Shown here: piece after piece, positions 1 through 7,958 of the stretch
How positions within the stretch are numbered: position 1 is the first letter of the stretch
Layout: every line of letters starts with the position of its first letter
Assembly (NCBI RefSeq): GCF_900111405.1
Contig: NZ_FOHJ01000011.1
Location: 25,790-89,789, forward strand
DNA length: 64,000 nt
Source of the DNA: Salinibacillus kushneri
GTDB taxonomy: Bacteria > Bacillota > Bacilli > Bacillales > Alkalibacillaceae
Reading direction: 5' to 3'
The notes under the pieces: model-generated
The model's input: only the letters and a program-made list of their open reading frames with translations
Told to the model about the DNA's origin: nothing
The model's database searches: none
Position numbers and translations under genes: made by a program

Positions 1-667
1 GTTCATCAATTTCTTTGATTACCTTAGCAGGCGTTCCAGCCACTACTGTATTTGGAGGCACATCTTCTGTAACAACAGCGCCTGCTGCTACAACAGCCCC
101 TTTTCCAACAGTAACACCTTCTAATACGACTACGTTTGCTCCTAGAACAACCTCATCTTCAATAACGACTGGTTGAGCAGATGGTGGCTCAATAACACCT
201 GCTAGCACGGAACCAGCTCCAATATGGCAGTTCTTCCCTACTGTGGCTCGTCCACCAAGTACAACATTCATATCAATCATCGTACCTTCTCCCACAACAG
301 AGCCAATGTTAATGCTTGCCCCCATCATAATGACAGCACCATCACCAATTTCAACCTGGTCACGAATAATTGCCCCCGGTTCAATACGCGCATTAACCTC
401 TTTAAGATCAAGCAATGGAATCGCTGAATTACGACGATCATTTTCGATTTTATAATCAGCTATTTCCTCTTTATGTATATCTATAAATGCTTTAATATCT
501 TTCCACTCACCGAATAAAACACCTGTTGTATCTTCAACAAAAGCTTGAATAGTCTCGCCAAATTCAAGATTATTTAAACCTCCGCCCTTCACATAAACTT
601 TCACAGGCGTCGATTTTTTACTATCTGAAATAAATTGGATAATTTCATTTGCGTCCATCATTTTCAT
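1..667 (-). CDS. dapH: DapH, tetrahydrodipicolinate N-acetyltransferase (3' end cut by window)
   Basis: Acetyl-CoA-dependent N-acetylation of 2,3,4,5-tetrahydrodipicolinate, the first committed step of the acetylated branch to meso-diaminopimelate and lysine. The 222 visible codons begin [13 protein letters not shown] and run into hexapeptide left-handed beta-helix repeats ([41 protein letters not shown]) typical of the family. The usual length is about 236 residues, so some 14 are missing beyond base 1. The start is the ATG at 667, nine bases after a GAGGTG site. In Bacillus subtilis dapH also lies near darB, and PatA, a later step of the same route, is encoded at 7.9 kb here. Identification is firm. 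Confidence 0.93.
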   Translation of the reverse strand, partial: MKMMDANEIIQFISDSKKSTPVKVYVKGGGLNNLEFGETIQAFVEDTTGVLFGEWKDIKAFIDIHKEEIADYKIENDRRNSAIPLLDLKEVNARIEPGAIIRDQVEIGDGAVIMMGASINIGSVVGEGTMIDMNVVLGGRATVGKNCHIGAGSVLAGVIEPPSAQPVVIEDEVVLGANVVVLEGVTVGKGAVVAAGAVVTEDVPPNTVVAGTPAKVIKEIDE

Positions 668-825
668 AAACTTTTACACCTCATCTATTCTAGTTTCCTC
701 TTACTTTACCAAAACACCCAAACCATCGCAAGGGTAAAGAAGAGCTAGAAGGGCCCTAATTGGACTCGAAGATTGGTCTTAGAAACCATTTTACTCATTC
801 CATGTTTACCCTTTTCAGCACTTCT

Positions 826-858
826 AAAAAAGCACCGACAAAAGACAAATGTCGGTGC
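826..858 (-). terminator. Intrinsic terminator of darB
   Basis: Perfect 9-bp stem GCACCGACA/TGTCGGTGC with a 9-base loop, followed on the minus strand by six T. It lies 30 bases after the darB stop. Confidence 0.9.
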
Positions 859-887
859 CAACTAAGTAATCGAGTACATGATTATCT

Positions 888-1346
888 TTAGTTATTCGTA
901 TTTTGGTAAAAATTTTCGTGTAAGTATTGATTTAATCTTTTCAAAATGACTCTTCTTGTTAAGATGCCGTCAAAATAACCGTCTTCATCTACAACACACA
1001 CAAATGGATGGTCGACTGATACTTTAAGTCCCTCCATAAACCCATCATTCTTTTTTAAAGTAGGAAAATCCTTCCCCATTACCGATTTGACGCGCAGATT
1101 TGAAAGCTTTTCCACTTCTATCCGCTCAATACCTAAAATACTCTCAATAATCATCGTTTTACTAATAACGCCTTCAAGATGAAAATTCGAATCTAATACT
1201 GGAACGGCTGAATAACCTGTTTTCACTAGAACTAATAAAGCATGTTCTAAAGGATTTTGATTTTGTACATGTGCTACTTTTTCAGCTGGTATCATTAAAT
1301 CTTTTACTTTTGTTTGTTGGATTTCTGTGCTTTCTATGCTTAACAT
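888..1346 (-). CDS. darB: DarB/CbpB (YkuL), c-di-AMP-binding CBS-domain protein
   Basis: Small cytosolic protein of two CBS modules and almost nothing else (152 residues; the B. subtilis protein has 147). Shared landmarks are EKVAHV near residue 23, LEHALLVL-KTGY-A-PVLD in the first CBS, the GIERIE-EKL stretch between the modules, and GI-TRRV-LK near the C-terminus. In the family, the apo form activates the (p)ppGpp synthetase Rel and pyruvate carboxylase, and c-di-AMP binding relieves this (established for B. subtilis). The start ATG follows AAAGGAG. It is monocistronic, with its own terminator. The dapH neighbourhood matches B. subtilis, which supports orthology. Confidence 0.88.
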   Translation of the reverse strand: MLSIESTEIQQTKVKDLMIPAEKVAHVQNQNPLEHALLVLVKTGYSAVPVLDSNFHLEGVISKTMIIESILGIERIEVEKLSNLRVKSVMGKDFPTLKKNDGFMEGLKVSVDHPFVCVVDEDGYFDGILTRRVILKRLNQYLHENFYQNTNN

Positions 1347-1642
1347 CTCCGTTCACTCCTTTACGCACAGGAGATAACATGCAAAATAAGACCTGTTGAA
1401 TGGTTTGGAGAAGGAAAGCGCCAATTAAAACCTCGGTCCTGCGGGTATATTTAGAAGATTATTTTTACATTCGGTTTCTGGCGCCTCGAGGAAACATCAA
1501 TAAAAACCACTTATATTTTAACATATTTACCTATAAAATCCTATTTTTTAATATAGCTCGAGTAACTATTTAGGGAATATTTTAGTTTGAAACGTGTTTT
1601 GCATCAATGGGCAAAATCCCATAAAACTATACTGGAGGAATA

Positions 1643-1783
1643 TTAATCTTCATTAGAATCTTCATATTTTTGATATTGGTCATGCACGTTAATTTCGATG
1701 GGTTGAATCGTCATACTTCCACATTCTGGACAAAAATGTTCATCCTCTGTCATGGAACAGCATTCTAAACAGTAAAAGTACAT
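1643..1783 (-). CDS. Small zinc-ribbon protein (46 aa)
   Basis: Acidic 46-residue protein beginning MYFYCLECCSM with a second knuckle FCPECGSM, giving a CxxC(C) ... CPxCG zinc-ribbon pattern that probably binds one zinc ion. The same frame stays open upstream to 1900, but the ATG at 1783 has a GTGGGTGAT ribosome site at the right distance and the upstream codons look non-coding. I cannot assign a function. It stands alone between darB and the hemolysin III gene, with about 300 bases of repeat-like DNA downstream. Confidence 0.6.
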   Translation of the reverse strand: MYFYCLECCSMTEDEHFCPECGSMTIQPIEINVHDQYQKYEDSNED

Positions 1784-2053
1784 AATATCACCCACTTCAA
1801 CTTTTTGTATATAATATGTAATGACCAAAAATGAGGTTCGGACCATCGTTTCATTTAAAGCAAACACACTTTTTTGGGCGTATACATAGGATGGATACAC
1901 CCTAAAACTTACTATTTTTTACGTATGTATCTGTTAAATTGGAAAATGATAACACGTGTATAGAAAAATAAATCCTTTATAATAAGGATATACAAATCTT
2001 ATACCTCATTTAGAATTTTACACGTTAACCTATCAACGAAAAGGGTGATGTAC

Positions 2054-2686
2054 ATGTATTCCTATACCAAAAAAGAAGAGATCGTGAACGGAATCACCCA
2101 TGGAATCGGTGCTATACTCAGTTTGGTTGCGCTTACATTTTTGTTAATCTATGCTACAGAATCAGGCAGCTTCTGGCGTCTGTTTTCTGTTTCAATTTAC
2201 GGCTTGTCTATGTTTTTCATGTATTTCTCTTCGACATTTGTCCACTTATTACCTAAAGGCAACCTTAAGGATTTTTTCTTGATTTTGGATCACAGCTCCA
2301 TCTTTTTGTTTATTGCCGGAAGCTATACACCTATTACCTTACTTTTGTTAAAAGGAACCATCGGATGGACCTTATTCTTTGCAGTATGGGGAATGGCACT
2401 TTTCGGGATCATCTTTAAAATAATCTTCATCCGTAAGTTTACCTTCCTTACAACATCTCTTTATATGCTGCTTGGATGGTTTGTGGTTATAGCATGGGAG
2501 CCTTTAGCATCCAAAATGGCCTATAATGGACTTCTCCTATTAATTGTTGGTGGACTCTGTTATTCCATTGGTACTTGTTTTTACTTGTGGAGAGGATTTC
2601 CCTATCATCATGCGATTTGGCACATCCTTGTCTTACTAGGCAGCGGGTTCCACTTCTTTTCTATATTTTATTATATTGTGGTCTAA
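2054..2686 (+). CDS. trhA: Hemolysin III family membrane protein (TrhA/YplQ-like)
   Basis: Seven-helix integral membrane protein of 210 residues in the hemolysin III / PAQR superfamily. Visible family signatures are EIVNGITHGIGA at the N-terminus, SSTFVHLLP, LDHSSIF-FIAGSYTP and the C-terminal HHAIWHI plus GSGFHF; the conserved Ser, Asp and His residues form the proposed metal site. In bacteria the family is linked to membrane fluidity homeostasis rather than to haemolysis. The frame opens at a GTG at 2045, but AAAGGGTG sits seven bases before the ATG at 2054, so I start there. It is followed by its own terminator. Confidence 0.85.
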   Translation: MYSYTKKEEIVNGITHGIGAILSLVALTFLLIYATESGSFWRLFSVSIYGLSMFFMYFSSTFVHLLPKGNLKDFFLILDHSSIFLFIAGSYTPITLLLLKGTIGWTLFFAVWGMALFGIIFKIIFIRKFTFLTTSLYMLLGWFVVIAWEPLASKMAYNGLLLLIVGGLCYSIGTCFYLWRGFPYHHAIWHILVLLGSGFHFFSIFYYIVV

Positions 2687-2711
2687 TTAAGAACATAAGA
2701 TTGTCTTAAAT

Positions 2712-2737
2712 AGTCGGCTTCTGATGCCGACTTTTTT
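2712..2737 (+). terminator. Intrinsic terminator after trhA
   Basis: AGTCGGC/GCCGACT stem with a 7-base loop and a run of six T on the plus strand. Confidence 0.85.
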
Positions 2738-2880
2738 GGTGCCTTCTTCTCTCCCTAACATTCTTCTTTATGAAAAGATAAACTCCTTTTTACATCAAAA
2801 TATTGCTCTCTTTTAACTATCAAAAATTTGGGGCAACGTGCTATAATACAACTAATTGATTTCTGTAAAGGGAGAAAACT

Positions 2881-3762
2881 ATGAGAAACCAAAAACTGAC
2901 AAGACGATCATTTCTAAAACGATTTACATACGGAATTCTTGGTACTCTCGGTTTGAGTGGTGGAACTTATTTTTATTCGAAACATATTGAACCATCTATG
3001 CTGACGATTACAGAGAAAACCATCCAATCTCCAAAGCTTCCAAAACCCTTCAATCAGTTTAAAATTCTGCAATTTGGTGATACTCATCTTGGTTTTCACT
3101 ATAATTTAGATCAATTACGTGATTTAGTGAAAAAAATCAATAATCAAAAACCGGATTTAGTGTTATTTACTGGTGATTTAGCTGATGATCCGAATAGTTA
3201 TCCTTCACCTAAGTTTGAATCTTGTGTTTCCATCCTATCAAGCATCCACGCTCCACATGGCAAATATTGGATTTATGGAAACCATGACCATGGAGGGTAT
3301 GGGACGGAAAAAATTAATGCAGTAATGGAATCAGGTGGATTTGAGCTATTAAAAAATCAATCTACTACCATCTCAATGGATGGCTCTACTATACAACTGG
3401 CAGGGCTGGATGATGTTATGCTTGGCCTTCCAGATTTAGATGAGACTCTGAAGGATACTGATCCGGATTCTTTCACATTATTAATGTGTCACGAGCCTGA
3501 TTATGCAGATCAAACGGTTCAATATCCGGTTGATGTACAGCTATCTGCACATAGTCATGGCGGACAAATTCAAATTCCCTTTATTGGCCATTTAATTACT
3601 CCGCCTTATGCGAATAAATATGTAGAAGGATATTTTAAGCTCGGAGAACACCCCCTTCAATTATATGTTAGTCGGGGAATAGGTACGACAAGATTACCCC
3701 TTCGTTTTTTATGCAGACCAGAGATGAATATCTATTATCTGCAAAGTCAAGAGACTATATAA
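2881..3762 (+). CDS. ykuE: YkuE-like Tat-type metallophosphoesterase
   Basis: A 293-residue calcineurin-like phosphoesterase exported by the twin-arginine route. The N-terminus carries TRRSFLK (residues 7-13), a hydrophobic stretch and a short linker. The dinuclear metal ligands are GDTHLG (D67, H69), TGDLADD, YGNHDHGG, MCHEP and SAHSHGG, in the normal order. B. subtilis YkuE is a Tat-secreted wall-bound enzyme of the same length, and ykyB, darB and dapH, its neighbours there, are close by here. The substrate is unknown. The ATG follows AAGGGAGAAAACT. No Tat translocase genes are in this window. Confidence 0.85.
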   Translation: MRNQKLTRRSFLKRFTYGILGTLGLSGGTYFYSKHIEPSMLTITEKTIQSPKLPKPFNQFKILQFGDTHLGFHYNLDQLRDLVKKINNQKPDLVLFTGDLADDPNSYPSPKFESCVSILSSIHAPHGKYWIYGNHDHGGYGTEKINAVMESGGFELLKNQSTTISMDGSTIQLAGLDDVMLGLPDLDETLKDTDPDSFTLLMCHEPDYADQTVQYPVDVQLSAHSHGGQIQIPFIGHLITPPYANKYVEGYFKLGEHPLQLYVSRGIGTTRLPLRFLCRPEMNIYYLQSQETI

Positions 3763-3860
3763 TAATGTGAAATGTTTTAAATATTGTCACAATGGGAAAA
3801 AGGATTATTTAAAAGTTTCCATGTTATAATGAATCTGAAAATCACAATGGAGGAAAAAAC

Positions 3861-4460
3861 ATGAAAACGAAAACGACATTATTTGTCTTGCTAACGGCTT
3901 TTCTTTTCATTCTAAGTGCCTGTGGTGCAGATGAAGAGAACAAGTCCTCCCAAGACTATGAAGGTAGCTTAGATATTGAAGTACAGGACTTTACTGCTAC
4001 AAATCAAGACAACAAAGAAATGAATTTAGAAGACCTTAAGGGGACGTTTTGGGTAGCAGATTTTATTTACACACAGTGTCCTGATGTATGTCTTACCATG
4101 ACTCCAAACATGGCAAAACTGCAAAATATGGTAAATGATGAAGGATTAGACACACGTTTTGTTTCTTTCAGTGTAGATCCGTCTGTTGATACTCCTGAGA
4201 TTTTGAAGAAATATGGACAAAACTATGATGCTGATTTTTCCACTTGGGACTTTCTTACAGGATACTCCCAGAAGGACATTGAGTCATTTGCTGCGGATTC
4301 ATTTAAGACGCTTGTTTCAAAAGTTGACGACCAGGTAACCCACGGTACATCATTTTATTTAGTTGCCCCAAATGGACATGTCATTAATAAATATAATGGA
4401 TTAAAGCCAGAGGGCGTAGAAAACCTCGTAAGTGATATGAAACGTTATCAAAATCAGTAA
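3861..4460 (+). CDS. Sco1/SenC family copper chaperone lipoprotein
   Basis: Thioredoxin-fold lipoprotein of 199 residues that delivers copper to the CuA site of cytochrome c oxidase (known for BsSco/YpmQ). A signal peptide ends in the lipobox LSAC with Cys21 as lipid anchor. The copper ligands are present: CPDVC (Cys73, Cys77) and His161 in VTHGTSF. The ATG follows GGAGGAAAAAAC. A TATAAT hexamer lies at 3824-3829. The terminator hairpin begins inside the last codons, so the mRNA ends very close to the stop codon. Confidence 0.88.
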   Translation: MKTKTTLFVLLTAFLFILSACGADEENKSSQDYEGSLDIEVQDFTATNQDNKEMNLEDLKGTFWVADFIYTQCPDVCLTMTPNMAKLQNMVNDEGLDTRFVSFSVDPSVDTPEILKKYGQNYDADFSTWDFLTGYSQKDIESFAADSFKTLVSKVDDQVTHGTSFYLVAPNGHVINKYNGLKPEGVENLVSDMKRYQNQ

Positions 4461-4480
4461 GAGCTTATCTTACTGATTTT
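4450..4480 (+). terminator. Terminator overlapping the sco stop codon
   Basis: AAAATCAGTAAG/CTTACTGATTTT stem with a 7-base loop. The left arm includes the last codons and the stop of the Sco gene. Confidence 0.75.
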
Positions 4481-4548
4481 CCCCAAATACCCTGAATAAT
4501 ATGATAAACTTCTAGTAAAATAGAAATAGTTTAAAAGGAGATATTTAA

Positions 4549-5022
4549 ATGAAACAGGACGATCAACCTATAACTACCAGACAAATTGCAGAAGCCCTGG
4601 CCGTTGTGAATCGGCACGCAAAGGCTGCGCCCGATCCGCGACAATTGTACACTTTAAAACAAAAAGCGATTCAGAAACTTTTTGCAGAAAATAAAGCCAA
4701 AAAAATTGGGCTCCACTATTCCAATCACCCCAAGTTTAGTCAACAGCATTCCACTCTCTTAATCCAAGTTGACAACTATTATTTTCATATACCTCCTAAA
4801 AGAGACGATTTCAAGCAATACAAGCACCTTGGGGCTCTTGATGAGTCCTATCGAAACCCTAAGCCCAATCTTAATCTGAGAAAAGCGAAGAAAATTTTGT
4901 ACTCCTATTTAGGCTGGAAACCTGAGCCTGCCAAACATCGCTATCCAGCCTATCAGCAAAAGGCCTCTACCTGGCTTGGCAACGGGAGAAGAAAGACTTC
5001 AAGAAGTTATTTTGACCGGTAA
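4549..5022 (+). CDS. ykyB: YkyB family protein
   Basis: A 157-residue soluble, basic protein of the YkyB family, widespread in Bacillus and of unknown biochemical role. It is recognised by TTRQIAEALAVVNRHAK at the N-terminus and by GLHYSNHPKFSQQ and the C-terminal SYLGW. In B. subtilis it lies between cheV and ykuC, next to patA and ykuE, and the same partners are nearby here. AAAAGGAG precedes the ATG. The last 25 residues (Tyr, Arg and Lys rich) look disordered. No enzymatic motif is visible. Confidence 0.8.
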   Translation: MKQDDQPITTRQIAEALAVVNRHAKAAPDPRQLYTLKQKAIQKLFAENKAKKIGLHYSNHPKFSQQHSTLLIQVDNYYFHIPPKRDDFKQYKHLGALDESYRNPKPNLNLRKAKKILYSYLGWKPEPAKHRYPAYQQKASTWLGNGRRKTSRSYFDR

Positions 5023-5055
5023 ATGACTGAATAGGATTTTTCCTATACCATATAA

Positions 5056-5096
5056 AAGCGAGCGAGCAGAAGGGTACTCTGCTCGCTCGCTTCTTT
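5056..5096. terminator. Bidirectional terminator between ykyB and the YbjQ-type gene
   Basis: 15-bp perfect stem AAGCGAGCGAGCAGA with a 7-base loop. It is T-rich on both strands (CTTTTATTTT on plus, TTTTATATGG on minus) and serves two convergent genes. Confidence 0.88.
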
Positions 5097-5410
5097 TATT
5101 TTAATCGTACTGCTGTGCCTGAAGCAACAACCATCATCATCCCATCACGTAATGTTTCAAAATCCAAATCGATTCCAATGACACCATCAGCACCTAATTT
5201 GGATGCTTTTTCCTTCATTTCACGAACAGCAATATCACGACCTTCAGACAGTTTTCCTTCATAGGTACCGCTTCTTCCTCCAACAATATCAGAAATTCCA
5301 GCTAAAAAGTCTCTAACTACATTGGCACCCATGATAGCTTCGCCATAGACTACATCAATATATTCCTCTATTTCCTTATTTTGTAATGTGCTTGTTGTTG
5401 TCACAATCAT
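5096..5410 (-). CDS. YbjQ/UPF0145 family heavy-metal-binding-like protein
   Basis: A 104-residue member of the YbjQ (UPF0145) family, which forms small pentameric rings and has no proven function. Typical segments are VTTTSTLQNKEI, YGEAIMGANVVRDF, GGRSGTYE and GADGVIGIDLDFE. The open frame continues upstream to 5449, but GAAAGGATGG lies ahead of the ATG at 5410 and family members begin at this point. It follows a small two-helix membrane protein on the same strand with only 39 bases between them, so the two are likely co-transcribed. Confidence 0.8.
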   Translation of the reverse strand: MIVTTTSTLQNKEIEEYIDVVYGEAIMGANVVRDFLAGISDIVGGRSGTYEGKLSEGRDIAVREMKEKASKLGADGVIGIDLDFETLRDGMMMVVASGTAVRLK

Positions 5411-5449
5411 TCTATCCATCCTTTCTTTAGAGTTGTAATCTATAATCAT

Positions 5450-5650
5450 TTAATCATTACGAATGATTAAATACACAATAAGTCCAACTATAGGGAAGAA
5501 TAACGTCCCAATTAAAACAACAATAGCATATTCCTTGCTATTACCTTTACGAATCGAATCACGGTAAGCCCAAATACTGGTGAATATATTTAAAATAAAT
5601 AGTATAAGTAAAAAAAAGAAAAGAATTGGAAGAATCAATAATGCCTCCAA
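5450..5650 (-). CDS. Small two-helix membrane protein (66 aa)
   Basis: Two predicted transmembrane helices (about residues 2-25 and 43-63) joined by a polar loop with AYRDSIRKG, in the style of the PLDc_N / small integral membrane families. I cannot name it. The frame opens with a GTG at 5659, but that GTG lies inside the GGAGGTG ribosome site. The TTG at 5650 has ideal spacing of eight bases and is the probable start. It is upstream of and probably in an operon with the YbjQ-type gene. Confidence 0.6.
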   Translation of the reverse strand: MEALLILPILFFFLLILFILNIFTSIWAYRDSIRKGNSKEYAIVVLIGTLFFPIVGLIVYLIIRND

Positions 5651-5701
5651 AATGTTCACCTCCAGTATCCATTACGTTTTAGTCTTCCCAAAGGTTTCAG
5701 G

Positions 5702-5737
5702 AAAATAAAAAGATCCTTACTCTTTTAGGTAAGGATC
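5702..5737 (-). terminator. Intrinsic terminator
   Basis: GATCCTTAC/GTAAGGATC perfect 9-bp stem followed on the minus strand by TTTTTATTTT. It closes the membrane-protein gene at 5835-6230. Confidence 0.85.
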
Positions 5738-5834
5738 ATCATTTTATGATTCAATTGAATGTCAACCCGAAGGCGCCTGGCTCGAGAATCAAAAAACAGG
5801 GTGAATTGTTTTATAACCGAATTTTCCACACCCT

Positions 5835-6230
5835 TTATATCTTGGCATTTTGTTGCGGTATATGTTTCTTTTTTCTTGTCTTGAAATAGTTTATCATAGA
5901 CGAAATTAAGTGACTGATAAACAGAAAGATTCCAAACAAAATGATGGCCAATGTAGAATGGGCTAAGTCACTCCATTCCATTTCCCCCGATCCCTTTACC
6001 ACCTGATAGAGTTCAACCCATGTTGAGAAAAATAAATAAATAAAACTAACAACTAAAAACGTTAAAGCTTTTCTCCAGTCCAAATACATAAACCAGCGAA
6101 TAATAGGACGAAAGAATAAATATAAGCAAAGAATTCCTATAAAACCTAATCCAAAATGAATATGAACATCAGTAAACCCTAATGGATACAGCTTTGCGGG
6201 ATCAACAGCCCACTCATTTAAATCATTCAT
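5835..6230 (-). CDS. Three-helix membrane protein of unknown function
   Basis: A 131-residue membrane protein. After a polar N-terminus (MNDLNEWAVDPAKLYPLG) come three to four hydrophobic segments at roughly 24-43, 54-72 and 90-112, and a basic tail ending KKKHIPQQNAKI. There is an acidic loop GSGEMEWSDL between helices two and three. GGAGGGG precedes the ATG with normal spacing. It has its own terminator. I do not recognise the family. Confidence 0.6.
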   Translation of the reverse strand: MNDLNEWAVDPAKLYPLGFTDVHIHFGLGFIGILCLYLFFRPIIRWFMYLDWRKALTFLVVSFIYLFFSTWVELYQVVKGSGEMEWSDLAHSTLAIILFGIFLFISHLISSMINYFKTRKKKHIPQQNAKI

Positions 6231-6461
6231 TGATTCCCCTCCTTCTCTACGCTTAACCGGACCCCCATGTGAGAATAACTACAGTAAAACCTGATAAAAT
6301 TAACACATCATTGTAATCAATGGGGATCCAACGAAATACACTTTACTCTAAGTCTTGCTACTATTTAATAGAGATATACATGGGAACAAGTATTTTCTGA
6401 ATGTTTATATTTTTTTGCCGATAACGTATAATTGGCGTAATGAAGGAGGCGTAATGACATA

Positions 6462-7364
6462 ATGAGGCGTGCACTTATTCTTATTATAATGGGAGCTGCA
6501 TTGTGGGGAACAATCGGCTGGTATGTTAACCATCTGTATGATTTGGGTTTTTCACCTCTGGAGGTTATAACAATACGTGTATCAAGTACTTCCATTCTAT
6601 TAGTGTTTTACTTCGGAATGATGGAAAAAAGAATCTTCAAATTGCAAACGATTAAGGATGTTAAATATTTTATCGGTACCGGAATATTCAGTATAGTCTT
6701 TTTTAATTATTGTCTGTTTACAACAATGAATCTATCTACCCTTCCTGTTGCTACTGCTCTATTATATACAGCACCAATAATCGTAGCCATTTTGTCACGT
6801 GTTCTTTTTCAGGAAGCTTTTACGCAAAAAAAATTCATCGCCCTTATCGCTTCTATGACGGGAATATTACTGATTGTGGAAGTTATCCCCTTTAGTAGTC
6901 AGTCCTTTCAATATTTAGCTTTATTATTTGGCTTAGGATCTGGTTTGGGTTACGCATTGTACAGTATATTCAGTAAATACGCCTTGGAAAAATATCATAG
7001 TAAAACGATTACTCTATATACGTTTATAGTGGCCACAGTTGGCTTAATGCCCTTTTTCCCATTTGATAAAATTCAAATTCTTATACAGCCGGAAGCTTTT
7101 TTTTATGCGATTGGATTAGGATTGTTCCCTACCGCTCTCGCCTATATCATTTATACGATTGGATTAAAAGATGTGGAAGCTTCAAAAGCAGCAATATTTT
7201 CAACAATTGAGCCCGTTGTTGCTACCATAATTGGAGTTATCCTATTTAACGAAGCCTTTTCTTTTATTCAAGCACTTGGAATGGTTTGTATCATTACTTC
7301 GGTTATTATCCTTGAAAAATGGCCCGAAAAGAAAGCATCAACCATGATGAATGTATCTCATTAA
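6462..7364 (+). CDS. EamA/DMT family transporter
   Basis: A 300-residue drug/metabolite-type transporter with ten predicted helices arranged as two EamA repeats (about 5-135 and 150-285). Signatures are ALWGTIGW in helix one, TALLYTAPIIVAI at the end of the first repeat and AAIFSTIEPVVATIIG-VLFNEAF in the second. The substrate is not predictable. The ribosome site GGAGG is 12 bases from the chosen ATG, and a two-codon ORF (ATG ACA TAA) lies in between and overlaps the start by one base. The gene is followed by a repeat ending in a T tract that could terminate it. Confidence 0.85.
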   Translation: MRRALILIIMGAALWGTIGWYVNHLYDLGFSPLEVITIRVSSTSILLVFYFGMMEKRIFKLQTIKDVKYFIGTGIFSIVFFNYCLFTTMNLSTLPVATALLYTAPIIVAILSRVLFQEAFTQKKFIALIASMTGILLIVEVIPFSSQSFQYLALLFGLGSGLGYALYSIFSKYALEKYHSKTITLYTFIVATVGLMPFFPFDKIQILIQPEAFFYAIGLGLFPTALAYIIYTIGLKDVEASKAAIFSTIEPVVATIIGVILFNEAFSFIQALGMVCIITSVIILEKWPEKKASTMMNVSH

Positions 7365-7534
7365 ACATTTGAAGCGACTTCATTTTGTATTAAATGAACA
7401 ATAGCTGGAAGGGGCCGTTTCGTGACATCCGGAGGTGAAGGGAGTTTTGCTAGTAGATTTGCACTGGAGCTGTACGTGGCCATTCCTGAAGTTTTATCCA
7501 TAAATCTCAATTTTTTCGTTTCCTATTCAAAAGT
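7365..7534 (+). other. Intergenic stretch with weak repeat similarity
   Basis: No convincing gene. The segment CGTGGCCATTCCTGAAG with a following TTTTATCC (about 7477-7500) resembles 11671-11698 (CTGTGGCCATTCCTGG ... TTTTATCC) and, more weakly, 53682-53710. This suggests a degenerate dispersed repeat. Confidence 0.35.
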
Positions 7535-7646
7535 AAGAGGCTGGAACATAACAAAGTATATTGCCGGAGCGGGTTTAACAGCAACCATAATTTCTATTTC
7601 GTTCAGATTTTTCTTTGAGACAGTTAGTCCCAACCTCTTTTTTTGG
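7535..7646 (+). repeat. Long imperfect inverted repeat ending in a T tract
   Basis: AAGAGGCTGGAAC at 7535-7547 pairs with GTCCCAACCTCTT at 7627-7639 (11 of 13 positions), and a run of T follows. The pattern AGAGGCTGG-AC ... GTCCCAACCTCT is a common intergenic hairpin in Firmicutes. Here it can serve as the terminator of the EamA gene. The long spacer has no open frame I believe in. Confidence 0.55.
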
Positions 7647-7657
7647 GATATACTTTT

Positions 7658-7846
7658 TCAATTTGGCATGGAATGATATGATTGACTTGAAATTCTATCA
7701 TTTATCTTCTTTTCACCAGATACTTTTCTTGTTGTATATTTATTTTCAATTTTCATATCGATTTCTTTCATAACTTGTGTATCACGCATTAGTTCTTCTT
7801 TATATTCATTTACTAATTCTTGAAATCCTGGTAATTTTGGTCTCAT
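7658..7846 (-). CDS. FbpB-like small basic protein
   Basis: A 62-residue basic protein whose N-terminal 40 residues fit the FbpB family: MRPKLPGFQELVNEYKEEL, then DTQVMKEIDMKIENKY. In B. subtilis, Fur-regulated FbpB helps the FsrA small RNA in the iron-sparing response. The ATG follows AAAGGGG. The C-terminal third is not conserved and the stop lies only 12 bases from the repeat on its right flank. I see no clear Fur box in the 110-bp intergenic region shared with patA, so iron regulation is not shown by the sequence. Confidence 0.6.
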   Translation of the reverse strand: MRPKLPGFQELVNEYKEELMRDTQVMKEIDMKIENKYTTRKVSGEKKINDRISSQSYHSMPN

Positions 7847-7958
7847 AGGACGACCCCTTTCGATACCTTAGATTTTCTTACAATTAAATTGTAACAAAGA
7901 ATATTCTGAAAAAGCTGAAATTTTATGAACATTTTGTAACATTTTTGGAGGAATGGGA

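Noticed and set aside
1410..1510. Further copy of a dispersed repeat (GAAAGCGCC ... GGCGCCTCGAGG)
   Set aside because: GGCGCCTCGAGG here and GGCGCCTGGCTCGAG near 5774 look related to Bacillaceae intergenic repeats, but the match is too short to define element ends.
7422..7676. 84-aa plus-strand open frame
   Set aside because: It runs through repeat DNA and the long inverted repeat at 7535-7646, has poor codon periodicity and overlaps the fbpB-like gene end.
7847..7958. Fur box for the FbpB-like gene
   Set aside because: No sequence close to the 7-1-7 Fur consensus is visible in the intergenic region; only a weak GAATATTC palindrome.
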